64,000 bases of DNA from Sphingomonas sp. ERG5. GTDB lineage: Bacteria; Pseudomonadota; Alphaproteobacteria; Sphingomonadales; Sphingomonadaceae. Shown piece after piece: positions 25,020 to 32,418 of this stretch. The position numbers and the translations under genes are program-made. The notes under the pieces are model-generated. The model was not told where the DNA came from, made no database searches, and saw nothing but the letters and a program-made list of their open reading frames with translations. The stretch lies in contig NZ_JSXI01000069.1 of the NCBI RefSeq assembly GCF_000803065.1, positions 1 to 64,000 on the forward strand, read 5' to 3'. How positions within the stretch are numbered: the first letter of the stretch is position 1; every line of letters begins with the position of its first letter.

Positions 25020-26008
25020 AGTACCGCACGCTGGGGCAAGACTTGAAGGTTTCCGCGATCGGGGTCGGCTGCATGCCGATGGTTCGTGGCGGGAACATTG
25101 TCTATGGCACCGCCGACGACGATGAATCGACCCGCACCATCCATGCGGCGATCGACCTTGGCATCACCTTTTTCGACACCGCGCAAATCTATGGCCCGTT
25201 CGCCAATGAAGAACTGCTCGGCGCGGCGATCAAGGGCAAGCGCGACGGGCTGGTCATCGCCACCAAGTTCGGCTTTCGCTTTGCCGGCAAGGACATTGTC
25301 GGGGTCGACGGCAGCCCGGCCAATGCGCGCGAAGCCTGTGAAGGATCGCTCAAGCGGCTGGGCATCGACACGATCGATCTGTTCTACCAGCACCGCGTCG
25401 ACCCGAACGTGCCGATCGAGGAGACCGTCGGCGGGATGGCCGAGCTGGTGAAGGAGGGCAAGGTTCGTCATCTCGGCCTGTCCGAAGCCGGACCCGAAAC
25501 GATCCGTCGCGCCGCCAAGGTTCATCCGATCGCCGCGTTGCAAAGCGAATATTCGATCTGGGAACGCGATGTGGAGGACGATATCCTGCCCGCATGCCGC
25601 GACAATAATATCGGCTTCGTGCCGTACAGCCCGCTCGGCCGCGGCTTCCTGGCCGGCGGTATCCGCAGCCTCGATGACCTCGCCGCCGATGACTGGCGCC
25701 GCAACGATCCGCGCTATTCGGCCGAGAACATGCCCGCCAACCTCGCCATCGTCGATGCGGTGGCGGCGGTCGCGAAGCAGCATGGCGTATCGAATGCGCA
25801 GGTCGCGCTCGCCTGGCTACTCGCCCAGGGCGACGATGTGGTGCCGATCCCCGGCTTCAAGCGCCGCCCGACGATGAGCGACAGCGCCGGCGCTGCGGAT
25901 GTGGTGCTGACGGCGGATGACCTCGCGGCACTGGACGCAGCCGCGCCGCGCGGCGGGACGTCGGGACCGCGCTATGCCGAGCGCGGGATGCGGATGGTGC
26001 GGCTGTAG
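25016..26008 (+). CDS. aldo/keto reductase
   Basis: 330 residues. (beta/alpha)8 barrel with MKYRTLGQDLKVSAIGVGCMPM, catalytic Asp and Tyr in FFDTAQIYGPFANEELLG, Lys in LVIATKFGF, and His in DLFYQHRVDP. The NADPH-binding C-terminal part has VPIPGFKRR. It resembles the AKR13/YajO-like subgroup. NADPH-dependent carbonyl reduction is expected, with the substrate unknown. Translationally coupled to the symporter upstream (4-nt overlap), hence possibly acting on what the symporter imports. Confidence 0.93.
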   Translation: MKYRTLGQDLKVSAIGVGCMPMVRGGNIVYGTADDDESTRTIHAAIDLGITFFDTAQIYGPFANEELLGAAIKGKRDGLVIATKFGFRFAGKDIVGVDGSPANAREACEGSLKRLGIDTIDLFYQHRVDPNVPIEETVGGMAELVKEGKVRHLGLSEAGPETIRRAAKVHPIAALQSEYSIWERDVEDDILPACRDNNIGFVPYSPLGRGFLAGGIRSLDDLAADDWRRNDPRYSAENMPANLAIVDAVAAVAKQHGVSNAQVALAWLLAQGDDVVPIPGFKRRPTMSDSAGAADVVLTADDLAALDAAAPRGGTSGPRYAERGMRMVRL

Positions 26009-26014
26009 GACTCT

Positions 26015-26039
26015 GCTCCTCCCCGGCACGGGGAGGAGC
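26015..26039. terminator. 10-bp-arm hairpin, solitary copy of the DUF559 outer palindrome
   Basis: GCTCCTCCCC-ggcac-GGGGAGGAGC lies 6 bp after the aldo/keto reductase and 4 bp before the end of the convergent NnrU gene. It is probably a bidirectional terminator, but no T-run follows. It matches the outer palindrome of the DUF559 cassette arms. Confidence 0.6.
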
Positions 26040-26043
26040 CAGG

Positions 26044-26736
26044 TCAGATCCAGCGCCATACCCCGGCCGCCCAGCCCGCGAGCGGGAGGTGCGCCCAGGT
26101 CGCGACCAGCCACAGCACCACGCCACCGGCGATATCATGGGGCCGGAATCCGCCAAATCTGGCCCGTCCGGCGGCGATCGCGGCGAAGGGCCAATAGCTG
26201 GTCTTCGCTTCCCATGCCCGCCAGCGCTCGGGCTGGAGCGCTTCCTTCTTCTTGTCCTGCAGCGCCGCGCCGACCAACGCGAGGACGATCACCGCGACCG
26301 ACAGGATGATGTTCGAGCATAGCGGGAACACCGCAATATGGCTGACGCCCCACAGCGCGAAGGCCCACATCATCGGGTGGCGCGTGACTGCGAACACGCC
26401 GCGCGCCGCCGCCGGCGCGGCCCCCGGCGTGCCCGGATTGGGCAGGGCCGGATTGCCGATCAGCGACCCGAGCAGCAGCACGCTGGCGATCAGCATCACC
26501 AGCGACGCCGCCGCCCAGGTCGCGTCACCGACCTGCCATAACGGGGTTTCAGCCCCGACCGCGCGATAGGCGATAGCGAGCCAGCCCAGCGTCACCGCCG
26601 CGACCAGCGAATAGATGATGAGGAACACGCCCTCCCCGGCTCGTGCGACGATCGGCCGGCGCAGCGGATGCGACAGCAGGAAATGCGTGCCAACGAAAGC
26701 GGCCGCCGCCGCGAGAACCATTTCCGTGCCGTCCAT
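26044..26736 (-). CDS. NnrU family integral membrane protein
   Basis: 230 residues from the ATG at 26736 (MDGTEMVLAAAAAFVGTHFL). Six or so transmembrane helices; the family features THFLLSHPLRRP, GVFAVTRHPMMWAFALWGVSH and a C-terminal QPERWRAWEAKTSYWPF are visible. NnrU proteins were first noted beside nitric oxide reductase genes but are widespread, and some relatives act in carotenoid or isoprenoid hydration. No denitrification genes are in this window. It lies 14 bp after the POT transporter gene and is likely co-transcribed with it. Confidence 0.88.
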   Translation of the reverse strand: MDGTEMVLAAAAAFVGTHFLLSHPLRRPIVARAGEGVFLIIYSLVAAVTLGWLAIAYRAVGAETPLWQVGDATWAAASLVMLIASVLLLGSLIGNPALPNPGTPGAAPAAARGVFAVTRHPMMWAFALWGVSHIAVFPLCSNIILSVAVIVLALVGAALQDKKKEALQPERWRAWEAKTSYWPFAAIAAGRARFGGFRPHDIAGGVVLWLVATWAHLPLAGWAAGVWRWI

Positions 26737-26750
26737 GCCTTGTCTCCCGG

Positions 26751-28544
26751 TTATTTGACTCCGTGCATCCATTTCCTGAGCGGGATGGACAGCAGCATCA
26801 GCACCACGCCAAGCCCGATCGCAATCTCGGCGATGGTCATGAACACGCCGGTATAGGTGTCCAGGCTGACCTTCAAATTGGTCACCTGGCCACCGACCGT
26901 CTCCACGCTCGCCACCTGTGCGACCACGCCCGCGACATATTGCGCGACGGAGATCGACAGGAACCACAGGCCCATCATCAACCCCACGATGCGCGCGATC
27001 GACAATTTGGTGATCATGCTGAGCCCGACCGGCGAGATGCACAATTCGGCCAGGCTGTGAATCAGGTAAAGACCCGCAAGCCACCAGATCGCGACCTTAT
27101 AGTCCGGGCCGGCGAATTGCGCGCCCCAGACGAGCACGAAGAAGCCAAGCCCGACCCCGACCAGCGCAATGCCGAACTTGACCGGGATCGACGGCTCACG
27201 TCCCATCGCCGCCAGCTTGGTCCAGAGCACCGCCATGACCGGCGCGAACATGACGATGAACAGCGCATTGAACACCTGAGTCTGTCCCGCCGAAATGGTG
27301 AACAGACCGAAGATCGAGAGGTCGGTATTGCGGTCGGCAAACAAGGTCAGGCTCGACCCGGCCTGTTCGAACAAGGTCCAGAACACGGTATTGAAGGTGA
27401 TCAGCACCATCGCCGCGAGCATCATCTGGAACTCGGCGCGATTGCCCGCGAACCACGACCAGATCAGGATGCCGGGCACCGACAGCAGGAAAGTGCTGAA
27501 CAGCAATTTGCCCATCAGCGGCAAAGCGACGAAATAGCCGATGATGCCGGAACCCGCGGCGGCTTCGCTCGCGCTCATCAGGTTGACGAACAGCAGGTAG
27601 AAGATCGGAATACCGATCGTCGCAGCCGCATAGATGCCAAGCGCACGGTCGGCGCCTTCGCGCTTGGGTGGTTCGCCAAAGCCGCTCAGGCGTCCGCCGT
27701 CGAACTGGATCAACGCCCAGGAGACGAGCATGCCCGCTGCCGCGAGACCGAAACCGGCCCACCAGCCGACCGTCGTCGCCAGCAATGGGCAGAAGAATTG
27801 CGACAGCAGCGAACCGAGATTGATGCCCATGTAGAAGATCGTGAAGCCAGCATCGCGTCGTCCATCCTTGGCGTCGTACAGCTCACCGACCATGGTCGAG
27901 ATATTGGGTTTGAAGAAACCATTGCCGACCGAGACCATGCTCAGCGCGATCAGCAGGATCATGACATGGAAGGGACTGCGCTGACCGTCCGAGGTGAAAC
28001 CGCCCTTGGCGATGGTTCGTGCCGGCTGGCCATCCGCGCCAAGCAGCGAGACCGATCCGTCGTCATTGCCCTTGATCGCGAGCTTCGACGTTCCATCGAT
28101 GACATAGCGAGTCTCGACCTCGCCCTTCTTTTCGATGCTGACTTCGTAGCGCTGGCCATCGATCGTCGCATAGGGTTTGGCGGTTTCGCCACCGAAGCAC
28201 AGCGTGAAATAACCGATCGCCATCAGGATCGCGCCGAATTTCACGGCGCGCTTCGAACCGAGATATTGGTCGGCGAGATACCCGCCGACCAGCGGCGTCA
28301 GATAAACCAGCGCGGTATAACCACCGTAAAGGCCGGTCGCGGCGCGATCGCCGAACAGGAAATGCTGCGTCAGATACAGCGTGAGCAGCGCACGCATGCC
28401 GTAATAGCCGAACCGCTCCCACATTTCAGTGGTGAACAACCGCGCGAGTTGCGGCGGATGGCCGAACCAGGTTTTGTCCGCGGCCGGATTGACGTGGCTG
28501 ATATCCGGCTCGCGCGGGGTGTCCGCGGTCGGGGTGTCCACCAT
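26751..28544 (-). CDS. POT/PTR-family proton-coupled peptide transporter
   Basis: 597 residues and about 14 transmembrane helices. The ExxER-type proton-coupling motif is in TTEMWERFGYYGMRALLTLY, followed by TPLVGGYLADQYLGSKRAVK (MFS loop 2-3) and SVGNGFFKPNISTMVGELY plus FTIFYMGINLGSLLSQ (PTR2 signatures). A loop insert of about 80 residues after the fourth helix (residues about 125-205, DGQRYEVSIEKKGEVETRYV onward) is hydrophilic and predicted outside the barrel. It imports di- and tripeptides with protons. The divergent nitroreductase gene starts 117 bp away. Confidence 0.93.
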   Translation of the reverse strand: MVDTPTADTPREPDISHVNPAADKTWFGHPPQLARLFTTEMWERFGYYGMRALLTLYLTQHFLFGDRAATGLYGGYTALVYLTPLVGGYLADQYLGSKRAVKFGAILMAIGYFTLCFGGETAKPYATIDGQRYEVSIEKKGEVETRYVIDGTSKLAIKGNDDGSVSLLGADGQPARTIAKGGFTSDGQRSPFHVMILLIALSMVSVGNGFFKPNISTMVGELYDAKDGRRDAGFTIFYMGINLGSLLSQFFCPLLATTVGWWAGFGLAAAGMLVSWALIQFDGGRLSGFGEPPKREGADRALGIYAAATIGIPIFYLLFVNLMSASEAAAGSGIIGYFVALPLMGKLLFSTFLLSVPGILIWSWFAGNRAEFQMMLAAMVLITFNTVFWTLFEQAGSSLTLFADRNTDLSIFGLFTISAGQTQVFNALFIVMFAPVMAVLWTKLAAMGREPSIPVKFGIALVGVGLGFFVLVWGAQFAGPDYKVAIWWLAGLYLIHSLAELCISPVGLSMITKLSIARIVGLMMGLWFLSISVAQYVAGVVAQVASVETVGGQVTNLKVSLDTYTGVFMTIAEIAIGLGVVLMLLSIPLRKWMHGVK

Positions 28545-28661
28545 TTTTAATTAGCTCCCTGAATGCCTTGGCGCCGTCAAACGCGGCGCTCCTTATGGCG
28601 CGAGACACTAGCGGCAATCACGGGGGTGTAAATATGGCTCCCGGCCCCCTAACTGGCGGCC

Positions 28662-29240
28662 ATGTTCAACGATCTCTCCACCCCGCTCTCCTATCTCGCC
28701 ACGCGCCGCTCGGGCAAACCGCGCGACCTGGTCGCGCCCGGCCCCGATGCGGCCCAACTCGAGACGATTCTGCAGATCGCCGGGCGCACGCCCGATCATG
28801 GCAAGCTCGCGCCGTGGCGCTTCGTCGTCGTGCCGGCCGGAGCGCGCGACCGCTTCGCCGCGATGCTGCTCGACGCGTACCGGCTCGAACGCCCCCAGGC
28901 CGCCCGGCTCGAGATCGAAGCGGTCACTCAGTTCGCGCACCAGGCCCCGACTTTGGTCGTCGCCTTGTTCAGCCCGCGCACCGAAAGCCATATCCCATTA
29001 TGGGAACAGGAGCTCTCGGTTGGAGCGGCGTGCATGAATCTGCTTCATGCCGCGCACGCCATGGGCTTTGCGGGCGGCTGGCTGACCGGCTGGGCGACCT
29101 ATTCGGACATGGTCCGCGACTCGCTTGGCGCGGCGCCGGAACGGGTGGCCGGATTCATGTTCCTCGGCACCACGACCAAGCAATTTGAAGAACGTCCAAG
29201 GCCTGATTTAAGCACAATTATTACAGAGTGGAGTGTTTAA
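28662..29240 (+). CDS. nitroreductase family protein
   Basis: 192 residues, FMN-dependent nitroreductase fold of the small YdjA-like type: YLATRRSGKPRDLVAPGPD, IAGRTPDHGKLAPWRFVVVP (FMN and substrate region), SVGAACMNLLHAAHAMGFAGGWLTGW and VAGFMFLGTTTKQFEERPRP. It reduces nitroaromatics or quinones with NAD(P)H and may act as a redox or dihydropteridine-type enzyme. The GntR regulator follows 39 bp later, but whether they share a transcript is unclear. Confidence 0.92.
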   Translation: MFNDLSTPLSYLATRRSGKPRDLVAPGPDAAQLETILQIAGRTPDHGKLAPWRFVVVPAGARDRFAAMLLDAYRLERPQAARLEIEAVTQFAHQAPTLVVALFSPRTESHIPLWEQELSVGAACMNLLHAAHAMGFAGGWLTGWATYSDMVRDSLGAAPERVAGFMFLGTTTKQFEERPRPDLSTIITEWSV

Positions 29241-29279
29241 ATGACTGGACTAAACAGCCAATTGCTGTATTAGAGCAGC

Positions 29280-29636
29280 ATGACAGCGCTTAATTCCGAA
29301 GACAGTCCGGTCTATATCAAGCTGCGTGCCACCATTTCGGCGGCGATCCTGCGCGGTGATTTCCGCGCCGGCGATCAGCTTCCCTCAGTCCGCGCTCTGG
29401 CCGCCGAACATGGCGCCAATCCGCTGACTGTCGCCAAGGCCTATCAAAGCTTCCAGGACGATGGCTATGTCGAGGTGCGGCGCGGCGTCGGCATGTTCGT
29501 GCTGGCCGGAGCAGCCGAAAAATTGCGCATCGCCGAGCGCGACCATTTCCTGCGCACCAGCTGGCCGCGTATCCGCGACCATATCGCGCTGCTTGGGCTC
29601 AATGCCAGCGATCTGCTGGAACGCGAACGCGTCTGA
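29280..29636 (+). CDS. GntR family regulator, YtrA-like
   Basis: 118 residues: a short N-terminal part (SPVYIKLRATISAAILRGDF) and the GntR winged helix (AGDQLPSVRALAAEHGANPLTVAKAYQSFQDDGYVEVRRGVGMFVL), with only a short helical tail (RDHFLRTSWPRIRDHIALLG). This is the size of the YtrA subfamily, which often controls adjacent ABC or membrane genes. None is adjacent here, so the target is unknown. Confidence 0.9.
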   Translation: MTALNSEDSPVYIKLRATISAAILRGDFRAGDQLPSVRALAAEHGANPLTVAKAYQSFQDDGYVEVRRGVGMFVLAGAAEKLRIAERDHFLRTSWPRIRDHIALLGLNASDLLERERV

Positions 29637-29675
29637 GCCACGACTCGAGCGATTTTTAGTCGCGCCAATCCCGTG

Positions 29676-29693
29676 CCGTCATCGAACCGTCAT
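29676..29693 (+). promoter_or_regulatory. Pho-box-like direct repeat upstream of btaA
   Basis: CCGTCAT-cgaa-CCGTCAT: two identical 7-mers with a 4-nt spacer (11-bp period), matching the PhoB box pattern CTGTCAT-N4-CTGTCAT except for one base per half. It lies 67 bp before the btaA start codon on the coding strand. Confidence 0.65.
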
Positions 29694-29760
29694 CCGATTG
29701 TCCTAGCGCGCTCTCGAGCCGCCGGGTAATCGCTGTCGCCCGAAGCGCAGGAGAAAGACT

Positions 29761-31020
29761 ATGGTCGCCGTCCGATCGTCCAGGAACCGCACCAACACCA
29801 ATGGAGCGGTGCGCGCCGCCGTTCACCGCCACGACCATTTGTCGAAACAGGGCTTGCTCGAGCGCGCCTTCACCTTCGCCTTTCGCGGCCTGGTCTATGC
29901 GCAGATCTGGGAAGACCCGGAAGTCGATATGGAGGCGCTGGCGATCCAGCCCGACAATCATGTCGTCACCATCGCCTCGGGCGGCTGCAATGTGCTCAGC
30001 TATCTCACCGCCAATCCCCGCGCGATCACCGCGGTCGACCTCAACACCGCGCACATCGCGCTCAACCGGCTGAAGCTGGTCGCGGCGCGCCATCTGCCCG
30101 ATTATCAGGCGTTTCACCGCTTCTTCGCCCGTGCCGACAGCCATGCCAATGTGCTGGCCTATCGCAGCGCCATCCGCCCGCATCTCGACGAGACGACGCG
30201 GCGTTACTGGGAAGGACGCGACCTGATCGGGCGGCGCCGCATCGGCGGCTTCGCCAAGGGCGTGTACAAGCGCGGGCTGCTCGGCAATTTCATCGGCGCG
30301 GCGCATTTGCTCGCGCGGCTCGGCGGATTGAACCCGAAGATTCTGCTCAAGGCGCAGTCGATCGAGGAACAGCGCGAGATTTTCGACCGCGAATTCGCGC
30401 CGATGTTCGACAAGGGCTTCATCAAATGGCTGACCGATCAGCCCGCCTCGTTGTTCGGCCTGGGCATTCCGCCGGCACAATATGAAGCGCTGGCCGGCGA
30501 TGAGAAGATGGCGGTGGTGCTGCGCGAGCGGCTCGAAAAGCTCGCCTGCGACTTCGACATCAAGGACAATTATTTCGCCTGGCAGGCGTTTGGCCGCGGC
30601 TATGGCGAAGGGCCGAGCGCGTCGCTGCCGCCGTATCTGCAGCAAGCGCATTATGACGAGATCGTCGACCGCGTCGACCGGATCGACGTGCGCCACATCA
30701 ACTTCACCGATTATCTGCGCAGCCGCCCCGATGGCTCGCTCGACCGCTATATCCTGCTCGACGCGCAGGACTGGATGACCGACGAACAGCTGACCGATCT
30801 GTGGAGTGAAATCACCCGGACCGCGAAACCTGATGCGCGGGTCCTGTTCCGCACCGCCGGCGCGCCGACCATATTGCCCGGCCGCGTGCCCGACACGGTC
30901 CTCTCGCATTGGGATTACCGCGCCGAAGAGTCGCTGGATTACACCCGGCGCGATCGGTCCTCCATCTATGGCGGCGTGCACCTCTATGTGCTGAACCCGA
31001 AGCCCGACGCTGCCGCCTGA
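29761..31020 (+). CDS. btaA: BtaA, SAM:diacylglycerol 3-amino-3-carboxypropyltransferase (DUF3419)
   Basis: 419 residues. The DUF3419/BtaA pattern is clear: RAFTFAFRGLVYAQIWEDPEVDMEAL (residues about 35-60), VVTIASGGCNVLSYLTANPRAITAVDLNTAHIAL (SAM fold motif I), and LLDAQDWMTDEQLTDLWSEI plus RVLFRTAGAP near the C-terminus. BtaA transfers the 3-amino-3-carboxypropyl group of SAM to diacylglycerol, the first step to the betaine lipid DGTS. The methyltransferase BtaB follows 1 bp later. Betaine lipids replace phospholipids in low phosphate, which fits the Pho-box-like repeat upstream. Confidence 0.9.
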   Translation: MVAVRSSRNRTNTNGAVRAAVHRHDHLSKQGLLERAFTFAFRGLVYAQIWEDPEVDMEALAIQPDNHVVTIASGGCNVLSYLTANPRAITAVDLNTAHIALNRLKLVAARHLPDYQAFHRFFARADSHANVLAYRSAIRPHLDETTRRYWEGRDLIGRRRIGGFAKGVYKRGLLGNFIGAAHLLARLGGLNPKILLKAQSIEEQREIFDREFAPMFDKGFIKWLTDQPASLFGLGIPPAQYEALAGDEKMAVVLRERLEKLACDFDIKDNYFAWQAFGRGYGEGPSASLPPYLQQAHYDEIVDRVDRIDVRHINFTDYLRSRPDGSLDRYILLDAQDWMTDEQLTDLWSEITRTAKPDARVLFRTAGAPTILPGRVPDTVLSHWDYRAEESLDYTRRDRSSIYGGVHLYVLNPKPDAAA

Positions 31021-31021
31021 C

Positions 31022-31687
31022 ATGGCCGACCAACCCGACGCGGGCCATGCCGGGCATATGGATGCGATCTATCGGACGCAGCGCCATTTCTACGACCTGA
31101 CGCGCAAATATTATCTGCTCGGCCGCGACCGGCTGATCCGCCGGCTCGATCCGCCCAAGGGGGGCAGCGTGATCGAGATCGGCTGCGGCACCGGGCGCAA
31201 TCTGATCGTCGCGGCGAAAGCGTGGCCCGAGGCGCGCTTTTACGGCATCGATATTTCCGAGGCGATGCTGGAAACGGCACGGGCGAATGTCGCAAAGGCG
31301 GGTCTTGCCGGCCGCATCACGCTGGCGCAGGGCGATGCGACCGCGTTCGATGCACAAGGGTTGTTCGGCATCGCGAATTTCGACCGGGTGTTCCAGAGCT
31401 ACACGCTGTCGATGATCCCCGACTGGCGCGGCGCGCTGCGCGAGGGTGCGGGCAAGCTTGCGCCCGGCGGACGGCTCGAGCTGGTCGATTTCGGGCAGCA
31501 GGAGCGGTTGCCGCGCACCTGGCGCGCCTTTCTGTATTCCTGGCTGAGGAAGTTCGACGTCTCGCCGCGTGCGGAGATGAAGGCGGCGATCGACGAGGTC
31601 GCCAACGACATCGGCGCGCGTGGCGCATTCGTATCACTCTATCGCGGCTATGCCTGGGCGGGGTCGATCGGGCGAACCGGAATCTGA
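31022..31687 (+). CDS. btaB: BtaB, SAM-dependent N-methyltransferase for betaine lipid
   Basis: 221 residues. Class I methyltransferase with motif I VIEIGCGTGRNLI (residues about 50-62), acidic strand-2 end FYGIDISEAMLETA, and ITLAQGDATAFD followed by SYTLSMIPDW and LAPGGRLELVDFGQQERLP. The start (YRTQRHFYDLTRKYYLLGRDRLIRRL) is typical of BtaB. It adds three methyl groups to diacylglyceryl-homoserine to give DGTS. It follows btaA with a 1-bp gap, confirming the pathway assignment. Confidence 0.9.
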   Translation: MADQPDAGHAGHMDAIYRTQRHFYDLTRKYYLLGRDRLIRRLDPPKGGSVIEIGCGTGRNLIVAAKAWPEARFYGIDISEAMLETARANVAKAGLAGRITLAQGDATAFDAQGLFGIANFDRVFQSYTLSMIPDWRGALREGAGKLAPGGRLELVDFGQQERLPRTWRAFLYSWLRKFDVSPRAEMKAAIDEVANDIGARGAFVSLYRGYAWAGSIGRTGI

Positions 31688-31726
31688 CGGCATAAGCCAG
31701 GACCGTTGGGGCCAACAGCCTTCACA

Positions 31727-32272
31727 TCAGGGCGCGCCGCTGCCCTTTCCCGGGGCGGTTGGCAGCACCTGGAACGACAGCACAGCGGCGCCCCCATCAT
31801 GGCTGAGCGTCAACAGGCTGTAGAACTTACCCGCTGCCTTTGCCGCGGCGAAATCCTTTCCGGTCAGCTTCGATCCATCAAGCCAGCGGTCATTCTCGCG
31901 AAGAGCGAAGAAATTTGCCGACGTGCCGAAACTGAGCGCGGGGGCAAAACCAAGCATGGCTTGGACATCGGAGACGAGATCGGGCTGCGCCGTGGCGGCC
32001 GAAATGCCGCAGGTGACAAATAGCTCGCCATGTCCGCCGGTCTCGCGCGCGCTCAGTTTCAATATCGCCGTCCCGACAGGCTTGAACCGGTCGGCGGAGG
32101 GGTCGAAATCCTTCGGCTTGCCTGGCCCGCTGCTTTGCCAGCCCGCCTGGTCGGCGCGTGACAACACTGCCTGTGACGCGCTGCCGGGCACGCAAAGCTG
32201 GTCATAAGCCGTCATCATAATCTTGTCGGTCGCAGGAGCGGTCACTGCCGCCAGAACAGCCATCAGGATCAT
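31727..32272 (-). CDS. secreted hypothetical protein, 181 aa
   Basis: From the ATG at 32272 the protein begins MILMAVLAAVTAPATDKIMM, a short signal-peptide-like helix. The remaining 160 residues are a soluble domain with two cysteines (YDQLCVPG and LFVTCGIS) that could pair in the periplasm. I do not recognise the family. It is convergent with btaB, 39 bp from its stop. Expression and role unknown. Confidence 0.6.
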   Translation of the reverse strand: MILMAVLAAVTAPATDKIMMTAYDQLCVPGSASQAVLSRADQAGWQSSGPGKPKDFDPSADRFKPVGTAILKLSARETGGHGELFVTCGISAATAQPDLVSDVQAMLGFAPALSFGTSANFFALRENDRWLDGSKLTGKDFAAAKAAGKFYSLLTLSHDGGAAVLSFQVLPTAPGKGSGAP

Positions 32273-32418
32273 CACATGGACCCATTCATCTGAGGCTTCC
32301 CGGCCCGCACAATTTAGGGCGTTTCCGCGGGGGCGTAAAGATGCCCCGGCGCTGCGGGTCTTCTGACGGTGCCATATCCGAAGCATCCGGAACGCCGCCG
32401 GCCGGATCGTCGTTGACC

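Noticed and set aside
26643..28550. 635-codon plus-strand frame over the POT transporter
   Set aside because: Charged low-complexity shadow (Arg, Gln, His, Asp). The minus strand encodes a recognisable transporter.
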